Below are positions 1-6,484 of a DNA stretch of 15,373 bases, piece after piece. Location: assembly GCA_958349075.1 (NCBI GenBank), contig CATWBR010000044.1, positions 1-15,373 on the forward strand, read 5' to 3'. A model generated the notes under the pieces. It saw only the letters and a program-made list of their open reading frames with translations. It ran no database searches and was not told the DNA's origin. Both the position numbers and the translations under genes were made by a program. The DNA comes from an uncultured Clostridium sp. GTDB taxonomy: Bacteria > Bacillota > Clostridia > Lachnospirales > Lachnospiraceae. Position 1 is the first letter of the stretch; the number at the start of each line of letters is the position of its first letter.

Positions 1-24
1 GAATTAAGAGATTACCCTTTAAAG

Positions 25-53
25 TTGATAAATCAGCCTATTTCAGATAATAT
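25..53 (+). promoter_or_regulatory. Weak candidate sigma-A promoter inside the repeat region
   Basis: TTGATA at 25-30 is followed after exactly 17 bases by TAATAT at 48-53. The -35 matches consensus at 5 of 6 positions and the -10 at 4 of 6. It would give a basal transcript starting near 60, and its -10 overlaps the left arm of the inverted repeat at 41-48. AT-rich DNA throws up such matches often, so this is only a possibility beside the much better sigma-54 element. Confidence 0.22.
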
Positions 54-88
54 AAAGAAAAACAGAACGGAATCTGAAAAAACAGAAC
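41..88. repeat. Inverted and direct repeats upstream of the sigma-54 promoter (possible enhancer site)
   Basis: Seen: TTTCAGAT at 41-48 and its exact reverse complement ATCTGAAA at 72-79, with 23 bases between. Overlapping this is a direct repeat of AAAAACAGAAC at 58-68 and 78-88, with a 20-base period (about two helical turns). Sigma-54 activators normally bind upstream of the -24/-12 element, and these repeats end 16 bases before it. Their use as the activator's binding site is inference. The region is AT-rich, so chance repeats of this length are possible. Confidence 0.4.
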
Positions 89-103
89 AAACATCAAAAA
101 TCG

Positions 104-119
104 TGGCATGCAACTTGCT
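104..119 (+). promoter_or_regulatory. Sigma-54 (-24/-12) promoter of the tricarboxylate operon
   Basis: The sequence TGGCAT-GCAAC-TTGCT matches the sigma-54 consensus TGGCAC-N5-TTGCW at every conserved position except the final C of the -24 block. The invariant GG is at 105-106 and the invariant GC at 117-118, with the required 12-base offset. Transcription would start near 130, leaving a leader of about 60 bases before the first gene at 190. A sigma-54 activator is encoded in the same window (12202-14160), which makes real use of this promoter likely. Confidence 0.85.
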
Positions 120-189
120 GTTATATATAACTGAAAGCAGGTAAAAAGGATCCAACAGACCTGTCAAAAAAGAAAAGGAGAGGACCATC

Positions 190-933
190 ATGACCACTAT
201 TTTTGAAAAACCGAGAATTCTTGTTGTTGCCGGCCATATTGGAGATTTTGTATGGAGGAGCGGGGGGGCGATAGCACGCTATGCGCAGGAGGGAAGCGCC
301 ATCAAGCTCATCATCGTGTCCGACGGACTCCGTGGTGAGGCGAATGACTACTGGAAGACGGAAGGAGCCAATGCGGAGGAAGGGTTAAAGAGGAGGCGTG
401 CGGAGGGCGCAGAAGCAGCCAGGATTCTGGGCGTGGAAGAGGCAGAATTCTGGGGACTTCCTGATTATCCGATGACGGGGGCGGATGGCTGCGTTGAAAA
501 ACTGGCCCATGAGATAAGGGAGTTCCGGCCGAATCTGATCATTACACATTCGGCCTTTGACGCATTTAACCCGGATCATAACACGGTTCATCAACTCGTT
601 CAGAAGGCACATGCTGCCGCAACCGGCGCGGGTTTCCGGGATGGGCTGGAGGTTTCGCCCAGACAGACGCCGATTTTTGGCTTTGAGCCCCATGTTACGG
701 AAATCAGCGATTTTAAGCCGGTTGTTTATGTCGATATTTCGGAGGTTTTTGAGGTAAAAAGCCGTGCAATGAAAGTGTTTTCCACTCAGCCGGGGATGTA
801 TGCCGCCTACAGGCGTAAGGCGGAGGCACGGGCGAATGAAGCGTCCGGCCGCGGGAGCCGGCCGGGCTGCAAATATGCGGAGGCATTTTCTATTTATCAT
901 CCCATTGCCGCTTCCGGCGGCTTTGTCTGGTAG
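190..933 (+). CDS. PIG-L/LmbE family protein, GalB-like (4-oxalmesaconate hydratase type)
   Basis: 247 residues, first gene of the sigma-54 operon, with AAAAGGAGAGG at 173-183 setting the ATG start. The PIG-L fold is shown by a metal-site motif near the N-terminus (H16, D19) and the PDH motif at 128-130 (H130). Classical deacetylases of this family carry HPDD, with the first Asp as general base; here the motif is H16-I-G-D19, so that Asp is Gly. The His that normally precedes PDH is Asn127. As I recall them, these same changes, with the following FVWR stretch and the FEPH motif at 165-168, mark GalB, the zinc enzyme that hydrates 4-oxalmesaconate to 4-carboxy-4-hydroxy-2-oxoadipate. The aldolase two genes downstream would take exactly that product. 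No signal peptide, so cytosolic. An amide-hydrolysing role is the alternative. The family is sure; the substrate is inferred. Confidence 0.8.
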   Translation: MTTIFEKPRILVVAGHIGDFVWRSGGAIARYAQEGSAIKLIIVSDGLRGEANDYWKTEGANAEEGLKRRRAEGAEAARILGVEEAEFWGLPDYPMTGADGCVEKLAHEIREFRPNLIITHSAFDAFNPDHNTVHQLVQKAHAAATGAGFRDGLEVSPRQTPIFGFEPHVTEISDFKPVVYVDISEVFEVKSRAMKVFSTQPGMYAAYRRKAEARANEASGRGSRPGCKYAEAFSIYHPIAASGGFVW

Positions 934-944
934 GAGGTGAATAT

Positions 945-1298
945 ATGTTAATCAGAGTGGATCATATTGATCTCAGGGTAAAGGAGTTTGAGGAAACGGT
1001 AGCCATGTTTGAGAAACTGGGTCTGACGGTGACGCGCAGCATGCCGCAGAGAAACTCGGTGGAGATGGCGCTTCCCGGGGAAAACCAGGTGGTTTTTGAG
1101 ATACACCAAGTGCCGGACGGAGCGGATACGGGCATCCACCACATTGCATTTAAGAGTGCAGGGGAGAACGATGATGTGGAACGTCTGAAAGCGGAAGGGA
1201 TTGGCTTCAAAAGTGAAAAAAAGAAGATAGCCGATACAGGACGGACCGTCAGCAGTTTTTCGGACAGTAACGGGTTGACATGGCAATTAACCGATTAA
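945..1298 (+). CDS. VOC (glyoxalase/bleomycin-resistance fold) protein
   Basis: 117 residues, a single VOC domain. The start ATG follows AGGAGGTG at 932-939, which overlaps the stop codon of the gene before, so the two are probably translationally coupled. The N-terminal VDHIDL strand supplies H7, the FEIH stretch supplies E52, and GIHHIAF supplies H65/H66. The closing strand (LTWQL) has Q114 where many members have a metal-binding Glu. VOC enzymes use a divalent metal for isomerisation, epimerisation, lyase or dioxygenase reactions. In this operon an isomerase or epimerase acting on the same acid is plausible (inference). Methylmalonyl-CoA epimerases share the fold but are somewhat longer. 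The specific reaction cannot be read from the sequence. Confidence 0.75.
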   Translation: MLIRVDHIDLRVKEFEETVAMFEKLGLTVTRSMPQRNSVEMALPGENQVVFEIHQVPDGADTGIHHIAFKSAGENDDVERLKAEGIGFKSEKKKIADTGRTVSSFSDSNGLTWQLTD

Positions 1299-1344
1299 TG
1301 ATATCGTAGTACTGCCAGACAGGAATAAAAAGGAGAATAAAAGT

Positions 1345-2049
1345 ATGGGTAATCATGTAGGACGCAGGGTGTTTTTAAATATAAACAGGCCGGAGCCGGA
1401 GCTGGTGGAGCAGTTTCGGGGATTTCCGTCCAGTAACATCGGTGATGTGATGGAACGGCTTTACTGTACCAATTCAGATTTAAAACCGCTAAATGACGCT
1501 CCTCTTCTGGGAGTGGCGTTTACGGTAAAATGCCCCTCGGGAGATAATATGATGTTTCACCGGGCAATGGATCTTGCAAAGCCGGGAGATATTCTGGTGG
1601 TGGACGGACGCGGAGGGATGGAGCGCGCCCTGGCCGGTGAGATTATGATGCGCTATTGCAGTTCAAGAGGATTTGCCGGAGTGGTGGTGGAGGGATGTAT
1701 GAGAGACAGCGATGCCGTGCGGGAGATGGATTTTCCGGTTTACTGTAAGGGAATCACCCCTCAGGGACCCTATAAAAACGGCCCCGGTGAGATTAATGTT
1801 CCCGTCTGTGTCGGCGGACAGGTGATACGGCCCGGCGATATTTTAGTGGGTGACCGCGATGGAATCGCCGTGATACGGCCTGAGGACGCCCCGGAGATCC
1901 TTAAGGAGGTCAGAAAAAAGTTTGCGTCGGAGGAGAAGACGATTTCCGATTATACGGCCGGCAGAGTAAATTATGAAAAACATGAGGAACTGTACCGGGG
2001 CAAGATGGAGCAGGCGGATTTTCTTTACATAAAGGAGGGGGAACGATGA
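1345..2049 (+). CDS. RraA-fold aldolase (4-hydroxy-4-methyl-2-oxoglutarate / 4-carboxy-4-hydroxy-2-oxoadipate aldolase type)
   Basis: 234 residues, with AGGAG at 1331-1335 upstream. The RraA-like swivelling-domain pattern is clear: GDILVVDGRGG at 81-91, AGEIM at 97-101, the metal/substrate motif GCMRD with R120 and D121, and GDRDGIAVI at 169-177. In HMG/CHA aldolases the Arg-Asp pair binds substrate and Mg2+. These class II enzymes cleave HMG to two pyruvates, or CHA to pyruvate and oxaloacetate, and also decarboxylate oxaloacetate. RraA proteins that inhibit RNase E lack the full aldolase site and are usually about 160 residues. This one is longer, with a C-terminal helical extension, and sits in a catabolic operon, so aldolase is the better reading. 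The reading frame overlaps the next gene by four bases. Confidence 0.83.
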   Translation: MGNHVGRRVFLNINRPEPELVEQFRGFPSSNIGDVMERLYCTNSDLKPLNDAPLLGVAFTVKCPSGDNMMFHRAMDLAKPGDILVVDGRGGMERALAGEIMMRYCSSRGFAGVVVEGCMRDSDAVREMDFPVYCKGITPQGPYKNGPGEINVPVCVGGQVIRPGDILVGDRDGIAVIRPEDAPEILKEVRKKFASEEKTISDYTAGRVNYEKHEELYRGKMEQADFLYIKEGER

Positions 2050-3047
2050 GAAAGATTGTCGCCGCAGGAATATACAACAATAAGGCGGTGGAGCTTTTTA
2101 AAAAGCTGTGTCCGGAAGGATATACCCTCAATTTTGTGGGAGTCCCGGAACAAAATGTCCTGATTGAGGAGATAAAAGATGCGGATTATCTGTTTCTGCG
2201 CGGCAGAGTGGAGTTGAGCAACGAATTGCTCGGGTCTGCACGAAAGCTTAAGCTGATGCAGAAGTGGGGGGCCGGGTATGACCAGTATGATATGAAACAG
2301 ATTGGCAGTTACAATATTCCTTTTATGAACTGCGCGGGAATTAACGCGGTACAGGTTTCCGAAATGACGGTGGCCCTGCTCCTTGCCTTATACAGGAGAA
2401 TCCTTCCGCTAAACCGGGATTTAAGCAGAGGCATCTGGTCCAAGGAGGTTTATCTTCCCCAGTGCCATACGATCCGGGGCAAGTGCATCGGCATTATTGG
2501 AATCGGTAATATAGGAAGAGCGGTTGCCCGTCTGATGCGGGGGTTCGGGGCAGAGGTCCAGTATTATGATGCGCACCGTCTTCCGCCTGATACGGAGGAG
2601 GGGGAAGGACTTCGGTATGTGGATCAGGAAACACTGTTTCGCACTTCGGATGTGATTACACTCCATGTCCCGCTGGTACCGGAAACAAAGTATCTGGTCA
2701 ACCGGGAAACGATGAAAATGATGAAAAAAAACGCCGTGATTATCAACGCGGCCAGGGGCGGGGTGGTCAACGAGGCAGATTTATATGAGGCTCTGACGGA
2801 GGGGACGATAGCAGGGGCTGCCCTGGATGTGCTGGAGCAGGAGGAAAGTCCCGCGTCTGCGGCCGGAAATCCCCTGTTCAGTCTCGATAATACCGTGATT
2901 ACTCCGCATATGGGAGCCAGCACGGACGAGGTTTTGCAGGCTATGGTGGAACGCTGTTATGAGAATGTGACAGGGGTGGAAGAAGGGAGGATCAGGGAGC
3001 CCGGACATTTTCAAAACGGGATGTTTTTTACAAAATATAATGCATAG
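2046..3047 (+). CDS. D-2-hydroxyacid dehydrogenase, NAD(P)-dependent
   Basis: 333 residues. The start ATG overlaps the previous stop (ATGA at 2046-2049), with AAAGGAGGGG just upstream. The Rossmann motif GIGNIG is at 152-157. The three catalytic residues of the family are all present: R237 (AARGG), E266 (LEQEE) and H288 (TPHMG), with spacing close to phosphoglycerate dehydrogenase. There is no C-terminal ACT domain, so a serine-biosynthetic role is unlikely. The family interconverts D-2-hydroxyacids and 2-oxoacids. In this operon it could oxidise an imported hydroxy acid to the 2-oxo acid that the aldolase needs, or reduce the aldolase products pyruvate or oxaloacetate to D-lactate or D-malate as an electron sink. 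The sequence does not decide between these. Confidence 0.9.
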   Translation: MRKIVAAGIYNNKAVELFKKLCPEGYTLNFVGVPEQNVLIEEIKDADYLFLRGRVELSNELLGSARKLKLMQKWGAGYDQYDMKQIGSYNIPFMNCAGINAVQVSEMTVALLLALYRRILPLNRDLSRGIWSKEVYLPQCHTIRGKCIGIIGIGNIGRAVARLMRGFGAEVQYYDAHRLPPDTEEGEGLRYVDQETLFRTSDVITLHVPLVPETKYLVNRETMKMMKKNAVIINAARGGVVNEADLYEALTEGTIAGAALDVLEQEESPASAAGNPLFSLDNTVITPHMGASTDEVLQAMVERCYENVTGVEEGRIREPGHFQNGMFFTKYNA

Positions 3048-3059
3048 GGAGGAAGACAA

Positions 3060-4172
3060 ATGAAAAAAAGAATCGCAGCAGTTTTATGTCTCAGCATGAT
3101 GATGGGTGTCTTGGCGGGATGCGGCGGCGGAAACCGTGCAGGAGACCCGGCGGTTCAGCCGGGACAGACGGCAGCCGGAACTGAGACGGCGGGACAGGCG
3201 GAAAGTAAAACACAAAAAGCCGCGGATACGGATTCATCCGGTGGGGCATACGCAGATTTTCCGGCTAAAAATATCACCTATATCTGTTCCGGCAGTGCGG
3301 GAGGAGGTCTGGATCTCTGCGCCAGAATGATTTCCCCTTACATTGAGAAATATCTGCCGGGGAACGGAACCGTGACTGTTGAAAATGTGACGGGAGGGCA
3401 AAACTGGAATGCCTGGATCCGCTTAATCCAGTCGGCGCCGGACGGATACAACATCGGTTCGCTGGCTACGCCGCAATTCTGCAACTATTTAAACAAATCC
3501 CTTCAGATCCAGTATACGATGGATGATTATACCCCTCTTGTAAACTGTGTCACGGACTACTGCACCATCTGTGTCAGGGCGGATGACAGCCGGTTTGCCG
3601 ATGTGAGCAATCTGGAAGAATTAGTTGCCTGCCTGAAAGAAAATTCGGAAACAGAATTCTTAGTCAGCCTGACCTCGGGCGGCGGAGCCGATGAGATTGC
3701 AATGTATGAGTTTATCGGATGGAGCAAAATTACAAATATGACCGGAATCAATTATGCGGACGGTATATCGGCATCGAAAGCCGGGTTCCTGGGAGCCGAA
3801 ACAGATATCTATTTTGGTAAGGTGGGCGATTCTTTTACCATGTTTGAGGACGGAAATGCGAAAATACTGGCCGTTCTGGCATCGCAACGATCGGAAATTC
3901 TTCCGGATGTGCCAACCGGAAAAGAGCAGGGGTTTGACGTTGTACTGGGGTCTTCGCGCGGCATCGTCGTGCCGAATGGAATGGATGAAGAACTGAAGGC
4001 CGTTCTGGAGGATGCCTGCCAAAAAGCGTCGGAAGATCCGGAGTACCTGGCGACAATGAAAGCCGGAGGATATGAAGTGGACTTTATGGCGAGTGAAGAG
4101 TACTCTGCTTACTTAGCCGGTGTCAAAGAAATGGTGGAAAAATATGCGGATCAGCTTGGATACAATGAATAG
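3060..4172 (+). CDS. tctC: Tripartite tricarboxylate transporter substrate-binding lipoprotein (TctC/Bug family)
   Basis: 370 residues. A signal peptide ends in a lipobox L18-A-G-C21, so the protein is a membrane-anchored lipoprotein, as expected for a Gram-positive cell. A low-complexity Gly/Ala/Gln/Thr linker (about 22-62) leads to the mature domain, which opens with the TctC pattern FPAKNITYICSGSAGGGLD (67-85), the counterpart of the family's Gly-rich carboxylate-binding loop. The Bug fold continues to the C-terminus. TctC captures citrate or other di- and tricarboxylates outside the cell and hands them to TctBA. The start is set by GGGAGGAAG 5 bases before the ATG. It lies 12 bases after the dehydrogenase gene and is followed by tctB and tctA. 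The true ligand is unknown; Bug proteins bind many acids. Confidence 0.9.
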   Translation: MKKRIAAVLCLSMMMGVLAGCGGGNRAGDPAVQPGQTAAGTETAGQAESKTQKAADTDSSGGAYADFPAKNITYICSGSAGGGLDLCARMISPYIEKYLPGNGTVTVENVTGGQNWNAWIRLIQSAPDGYNIGSLATPQFCNYLNKSLQIQYTMDDYTPLVNCVTDYCTICVRADDSRFADVSNLEELVACLKENSETEFLVSLTSGGGADEIAMYEFIGWSKITNMTGINYADGISASKAGFLGAETDIYFGKVGDSFTMFEDGNAKILAVLASQRSEILPDVPTGKEQGFDVVLGSSRGIVVPNGMDEELKAVLEDACQKASEDPEYLATMKAGGYEVDFMASEEYSAYLAGVKEMVEKYADQLGYNE

Positions 4173-4231
4173 GGTACGGAAAAACGGTGGACATTCGTTG
4201 TTACTGTCTGTATCCGGAGAGGAGGAGTGAG

Positions 4232-4690
4232 ATGAAAAAGTATTTGACCCTGGATGTGGTAATTGGGACTATCCTGATACTTTTCAGCGGCTGGTTCTGG
4301 TACTTATCGCTGGCTTTTCCAGAGGCCGCCCGGATGTTTCCACGGTTATTCCTGACCGTGACCTTTCTTTTATCCGCGCTGCTGCTGGTAAGCAGTGTGA
4401 TTGGGCAGTCAAAGAGAATAAGAAAAGGAGAACTTCGGGAAGGGGACGGTTTTCTAAAACAGTTTGCCCTGCCGTGCAAGGCATACTGCATTATGGTGCT
4501 TTATATCATTGGAATCAGGAGCATCGGCTTTTTTGTGGCGACTTCCGTTTTTATGGCCGCATTCATGTATTTTCTGAAGGTCAGGAAACCGTTCATTCTG
4601 TTGGGAGTGACGGCCGGGATGGATCTGTTCCTCTATGCTATGTTTTGCATGGGGTTAAAACTCAGCCTCCCCGCCGGAATCCTGTTTTGA
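4232..4690 (+). CDS. tctB: Tripartite tricarboxylate transporter small membrane subunit (TctB)
   Basis: 152 residues from the ATG at 4232, which is preceded by GGAGAGGAGGAG (4216-4227). A longer reading from the GTG at 4187 has no good ribosome site and puts a charged, non-membrane stretch in front, so the shorter start is chosen. Hydrophobic segments lie at about 8-29, 38-57, 83-116 (probably two passes) and 120-142, with a charged loop at 60-75. This is the usual build of TctB, the small and poorly conserved subunit of the transporter. The gene begins 59 bases after tctC and ends 13 bases before the likely tctA start, so the order C-B-A is that of known tct operons. Confidence 0.88.
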   Translation: MKKYLTLDVVIGTILILFSGWFWYLSLAFPEAARMFPRLFLTVTFLLSALLLVSSVIGQSKRIRKGELREGDGFLKQFALPCKAYCIMVLYIIGIRSIGFFVATSVFMAAFMYFLKVRKPFILLGVTAGMDLFLYAMFCMGLKLSLPAGILF

Positions 4691-4698
4691 GGAGGTGG
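4691..4698 (+). promoter_or_regulatory. Ribosome binding site that decides the tctA start
   Basis: GGAGGTGG at 4691-4698 follows the tctB stop directly. It contains the GTG (4695) that would give the longest reading frame, so that GTG cannot serve as start while the site is bound. The next in-frame start, TTG at 4704, lies five bases after the site and is preferred. Confidence 0.65.
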
Positions 4699-4703
4699 TT
4701 ACT

Positions 4704-6218
4704 TTGTTACAGACATTTTTAGATGCAGGTCCTGAGATTTTGGCATCTCTGTTCACGTTGGAGACAATGTTCTGCATTCTCCTGGGCGTTGTGGGGGGAA
4801 TGTTTATCGGAGCCCTGCCGGGGCTCAGTGCGACAATGGGAATCGCCCTGATGCTGCCGTTTACCTACGGGCTGACCCCGATTTCCGCCATAGCCATGCT
4901 GATGACCATTTACACCTCGGCTATCTGCGGCGGCTCGATCACCGCTATATTAATCCATACGCCGGGCACTCCGTCTTCTGCGGCAACCGCCCTGGACGGT
5001 TTTCCACTGACTCAGCAGGGCAAAGGGCTCCAGGCTCTCGGCGTGTCCATCAGCGCCTCCATGATTGGCGGAACCGTCAGCGCCGTGGCGCTTCTCTTTC
5101 TGGCCTCGATGCTGGCCTCAGCGGCCCTCAAATTCGGTTCCATGGAATATTTCCTGCTGGCCTGCCTGGGCCTCAGCGTCATCGCAAGCCTGGCCTCGGA
5201 GTCATTAGTAAAGGGGCTGCTGGCCGGCTGTCTTGGCCTGGTATTGGGCTGTATCGGAATTGACGCTTCCTCCGGCTATGCCCGCTATACCTTCGGAATC
5301 GTACCGCTGTTAGGGGGGATTCCAACGGTTCCCGCACTGATTGGCCTGTTTTCAATCCCTCAGGTGTTAGATCAGCTCGAAAATGCCCGCAGCCAGGGAA
5401 AGACCGTCAATGTGGCCGAGGTTGCCGGGATGAGCGGAAAGGTGCTGCTACCATGGAAGGAATACAAAAAGCTGCTGCCCACGATCTTACGCTCCTCCGT
5501 GATTGGTGTTTTTGCCGGAATCCTGCCTGGGGCCGGAGGCGAGATTGGTTCCTGGATGGCGTATAATACGGCAAAAAACAGATCGAAGAATAAGGAATTA
5601 TTCGGAAAGGGTTCCTACGAAGGAGTGGCCGCGTCGGAAGCGGGAAATAACGCCGTAACGGGCGGTGCCTGTATCCCGATGATGACCCTTGGAATACCCG
5701 GAAGCGCCGCAGCCGCAGTCCTTATGGGAGGACTGATGATCCACGGCCTGCAGCCCGGTGCCGACCTGTTTGTAAAAAAGGCGGGGACGACCTATGCGAT
5801 CATCTTTGGCTTTATGCTGGCCAATATCATGATGGGAATCATCGGCCTGTTCATCGCCCGCTATATCATTAGGATTACACAAGTTCCGGTCAATATTCTC
5901 TGCCCGGTTATCGTCGTTCTGGCCGTGGTTGGTTCCTATGCAATCTCAAGTGATATGTACAACGTTTATATTATGATTATCTTCGGCCTGATCGGTTACT
6001 TCATGCGGCTGGCAAAGTTCCCTCCGGCGGCGATGGTACTGGGCTTTCTGCTTGGACACATGGCGGAGAAGGGACTGCGCCAGGCGGTCAACCTCTCAAG
6101 GGGAGATCTGCTGTCTTATTATCTGCACCGGCCAATCAGCCTGGTTATTACGGCTTTAATCGTCATCGGGATATTCCTGCCGATGGTTCTTGACAAAATC
6201 AAAGCGCACCGTTCATAA
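4704..6218 (+). CDS. tctA: Tripartite tricarboxylate transporter large membrane subunit (TctA)
   Basis: 504 residues from a TTG start at 4704, a usual TctA length of about 500. The hallmark N-terminal motif GALPGLSATMG lies at about 36-46. A second conserved block, GGSITAILIHTPGTPSSAAT, lies at about 76-95, followed by a DG pair. A related motif recurs in the second half (GILPGAGGEIGSW, then GIPGSAAAAV), showing the internal repeat of the family. About 11-12 membrane segments are apparent. TctA forms the sodium- or proton-coupled channel that carries the carboxylate delivered by TctC. Last gene of the operon, followed by a strong hairpin. Its codons look richer in C-ending forms than those of its neighbours by eye, which may only reflect its amino-acid make-up. 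Confidence 0.93.
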   Translation: MLQTFLDAGPEILASLFTLETMFCILLGVVGGMFIGALPGLSATMGIALMLPFTYGLTPISAIAMLMTIYTSAICGGSITAILIHTPGTPSSAATALDGFPLTQQGKGLQALGVSISASMIGGTVSAVALLFLASMLASAALKFGSMEYFLLACLGLSVIASLASESLVKGLLAGCLGLVLGCIGIDASSGYARYTFGIVPLLGGIPTVPALIGLFSIPQVLDQLENARSQGKTVNVAEVAGMSGKVLLPWKEYKKLLPTILRSSVIGVFAGILPGAGGEIGSWMAYNTAKNRSKNKELFGKGSYEGVAASEAGNNAVTGGACIPMMTLGIPGSAAAAVLMGGLMIHGLQPGADLFVKKAGTTYAIIFGFMLANIMMGIIGLFIARYIIRITQVPVNILCPVIVVLAVVGSYAISSDMYNVYIMIIFGLIGYFMRLAKFPPAAMVLGFLLGHMAEKGLRQAVNLSRGDLLSYYLHRPISLVITALIVIGIFLPMVLDKIKAHRS

Positions 6219-6223
6219 AAAGT

Positions 6224-6286
6224 AAAGCGTCTCCTTAGGGAATGTTTGGTTTTAGAAAACTAAATTACACCCGAAGGGGGCGCTTT
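6224..6286. terminator. Long two-part hairpin, probable terminator of the tct operon
   Basis: The arms at 6224-6240 and 6270-6286 pair over 17 positions, with two G-U pairs and a single A-G mismatch. Between them a second stem pairs about 6245-6252 with 6257-6264. It starts 6 bases after the tctA stop. The downstream side is TTTATTG rather than a clean T-run. On the opposite strand the stem is followed by a T-run (complement of the A-run at 6217-6221), so it may work better in reverse or act as an RNA-stabilising hairpin. The tail seen on the plus strand is weak for a classical terminator. Confidence 0.7.
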
Positions 6287-6358
6287 ATTGCTTGTGGGAC
6301 GTTCATGGATTCCGGTTTTTGTATGCTTCTATTTTCCGATAGTTGTACAAAATTTTAC

Positions 6359-6405
6359 CTAAATTTAGAAAAAATATAACATTTTCTTGATGGTTCTAAA
6401 TTTTG
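6359..6405. repeat. CTAAATTT repeats around the ABC operon promoter (possible operator)
   Basis: CTAAATTTAG at 6359-6368 is a perfect 10-base palindrome. A near copy, CTAAATTTTG, lies at 6396-6405. The segments 6361-6370 and 6394-6403 form an exact 10-base inverted repeat with 23 bases between. These flank the region where a -35 element would lie, just upstream of the extended -10 at 6410. A repressor or activator site is possible, but the AT-rich composition weakens the case. Confidence 0.35.
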
Positions 6406-6409
6406 ACGG

Positions 6410-6418
6410 TGTTATAAT
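6410..6418 (+). promoter_or_regulatory. Extended -10 promoter of the ABC transporter operon
   Basis: TGTTATAAT at 6410-6418 is a perfect extended -10 (TG-N-TATAAT) for the main sigma factor. No good -35 sits at the normal distance: TTGATG at 6387-6392 leaves a 20-base spacer, and TTGACG at 6403-6408 is only 4 bases away. An extended -10 can work without a -35, or an activator may help. Transcription would start near 6425, about 60 bases before the ATPase gene. Confidence 0.6.
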
Positions 6419-6431
6419 CGAAAATGTTGAA

Positions 6432-6457
6432 GTAATGCAAAATAAGTGTAATGCAAA
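6432..6457 (+). repeat. Direct repeat GTAATGCAAA downstream of the promoter
   Basis: GTAATGCAAA occurs at 6432-6441 and again at 6448-6457, a period of 16 bases. The pair lies just downstream of the predicted transcription start in the leader of the ABC operon, where a repressor site would be effective. Function is inferred from position only. Confidence 0.4.
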
Positions 6458-6484
6458 GACAGGCAGTAAAGGAGACGAAATGAT

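Noticed and set aside
133..146. CcpA (cre) site in the leader of the tct operon
   Set aside because: TGAAAGCAGGTAAA misses three conserved positions of the cre consensus, including the central CG.
385..900. Open reading frame of 171 codons on the minus strand
   Set aside because: It lies wholly within the GalB-like gene, has no ribosome site or recognisable domain, and its sequence is Arg/Cys/Pro-rich like a shadow frame.
1345..2049. Regulator of RNase E activity (RraA)
   Set aside because: The fold is shared, but the protein is longer, keeps the aldolase Arg-Asp pair (R120, D121), and sits in a catabolic operon.
4187..4231. N-terminal extension of tctB from a GTG start
   Set aside because: No ribosome site precedes the GTG, and the strong site at 4216-4227 serves the ATG at 4232.
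6403..6418. TTGACG plus TATAAT as a classical promoter
   Set aside because: Only four bases separate the two hexamers; a working promoter needs about 17. The -10 is called as an extended -10 instead.
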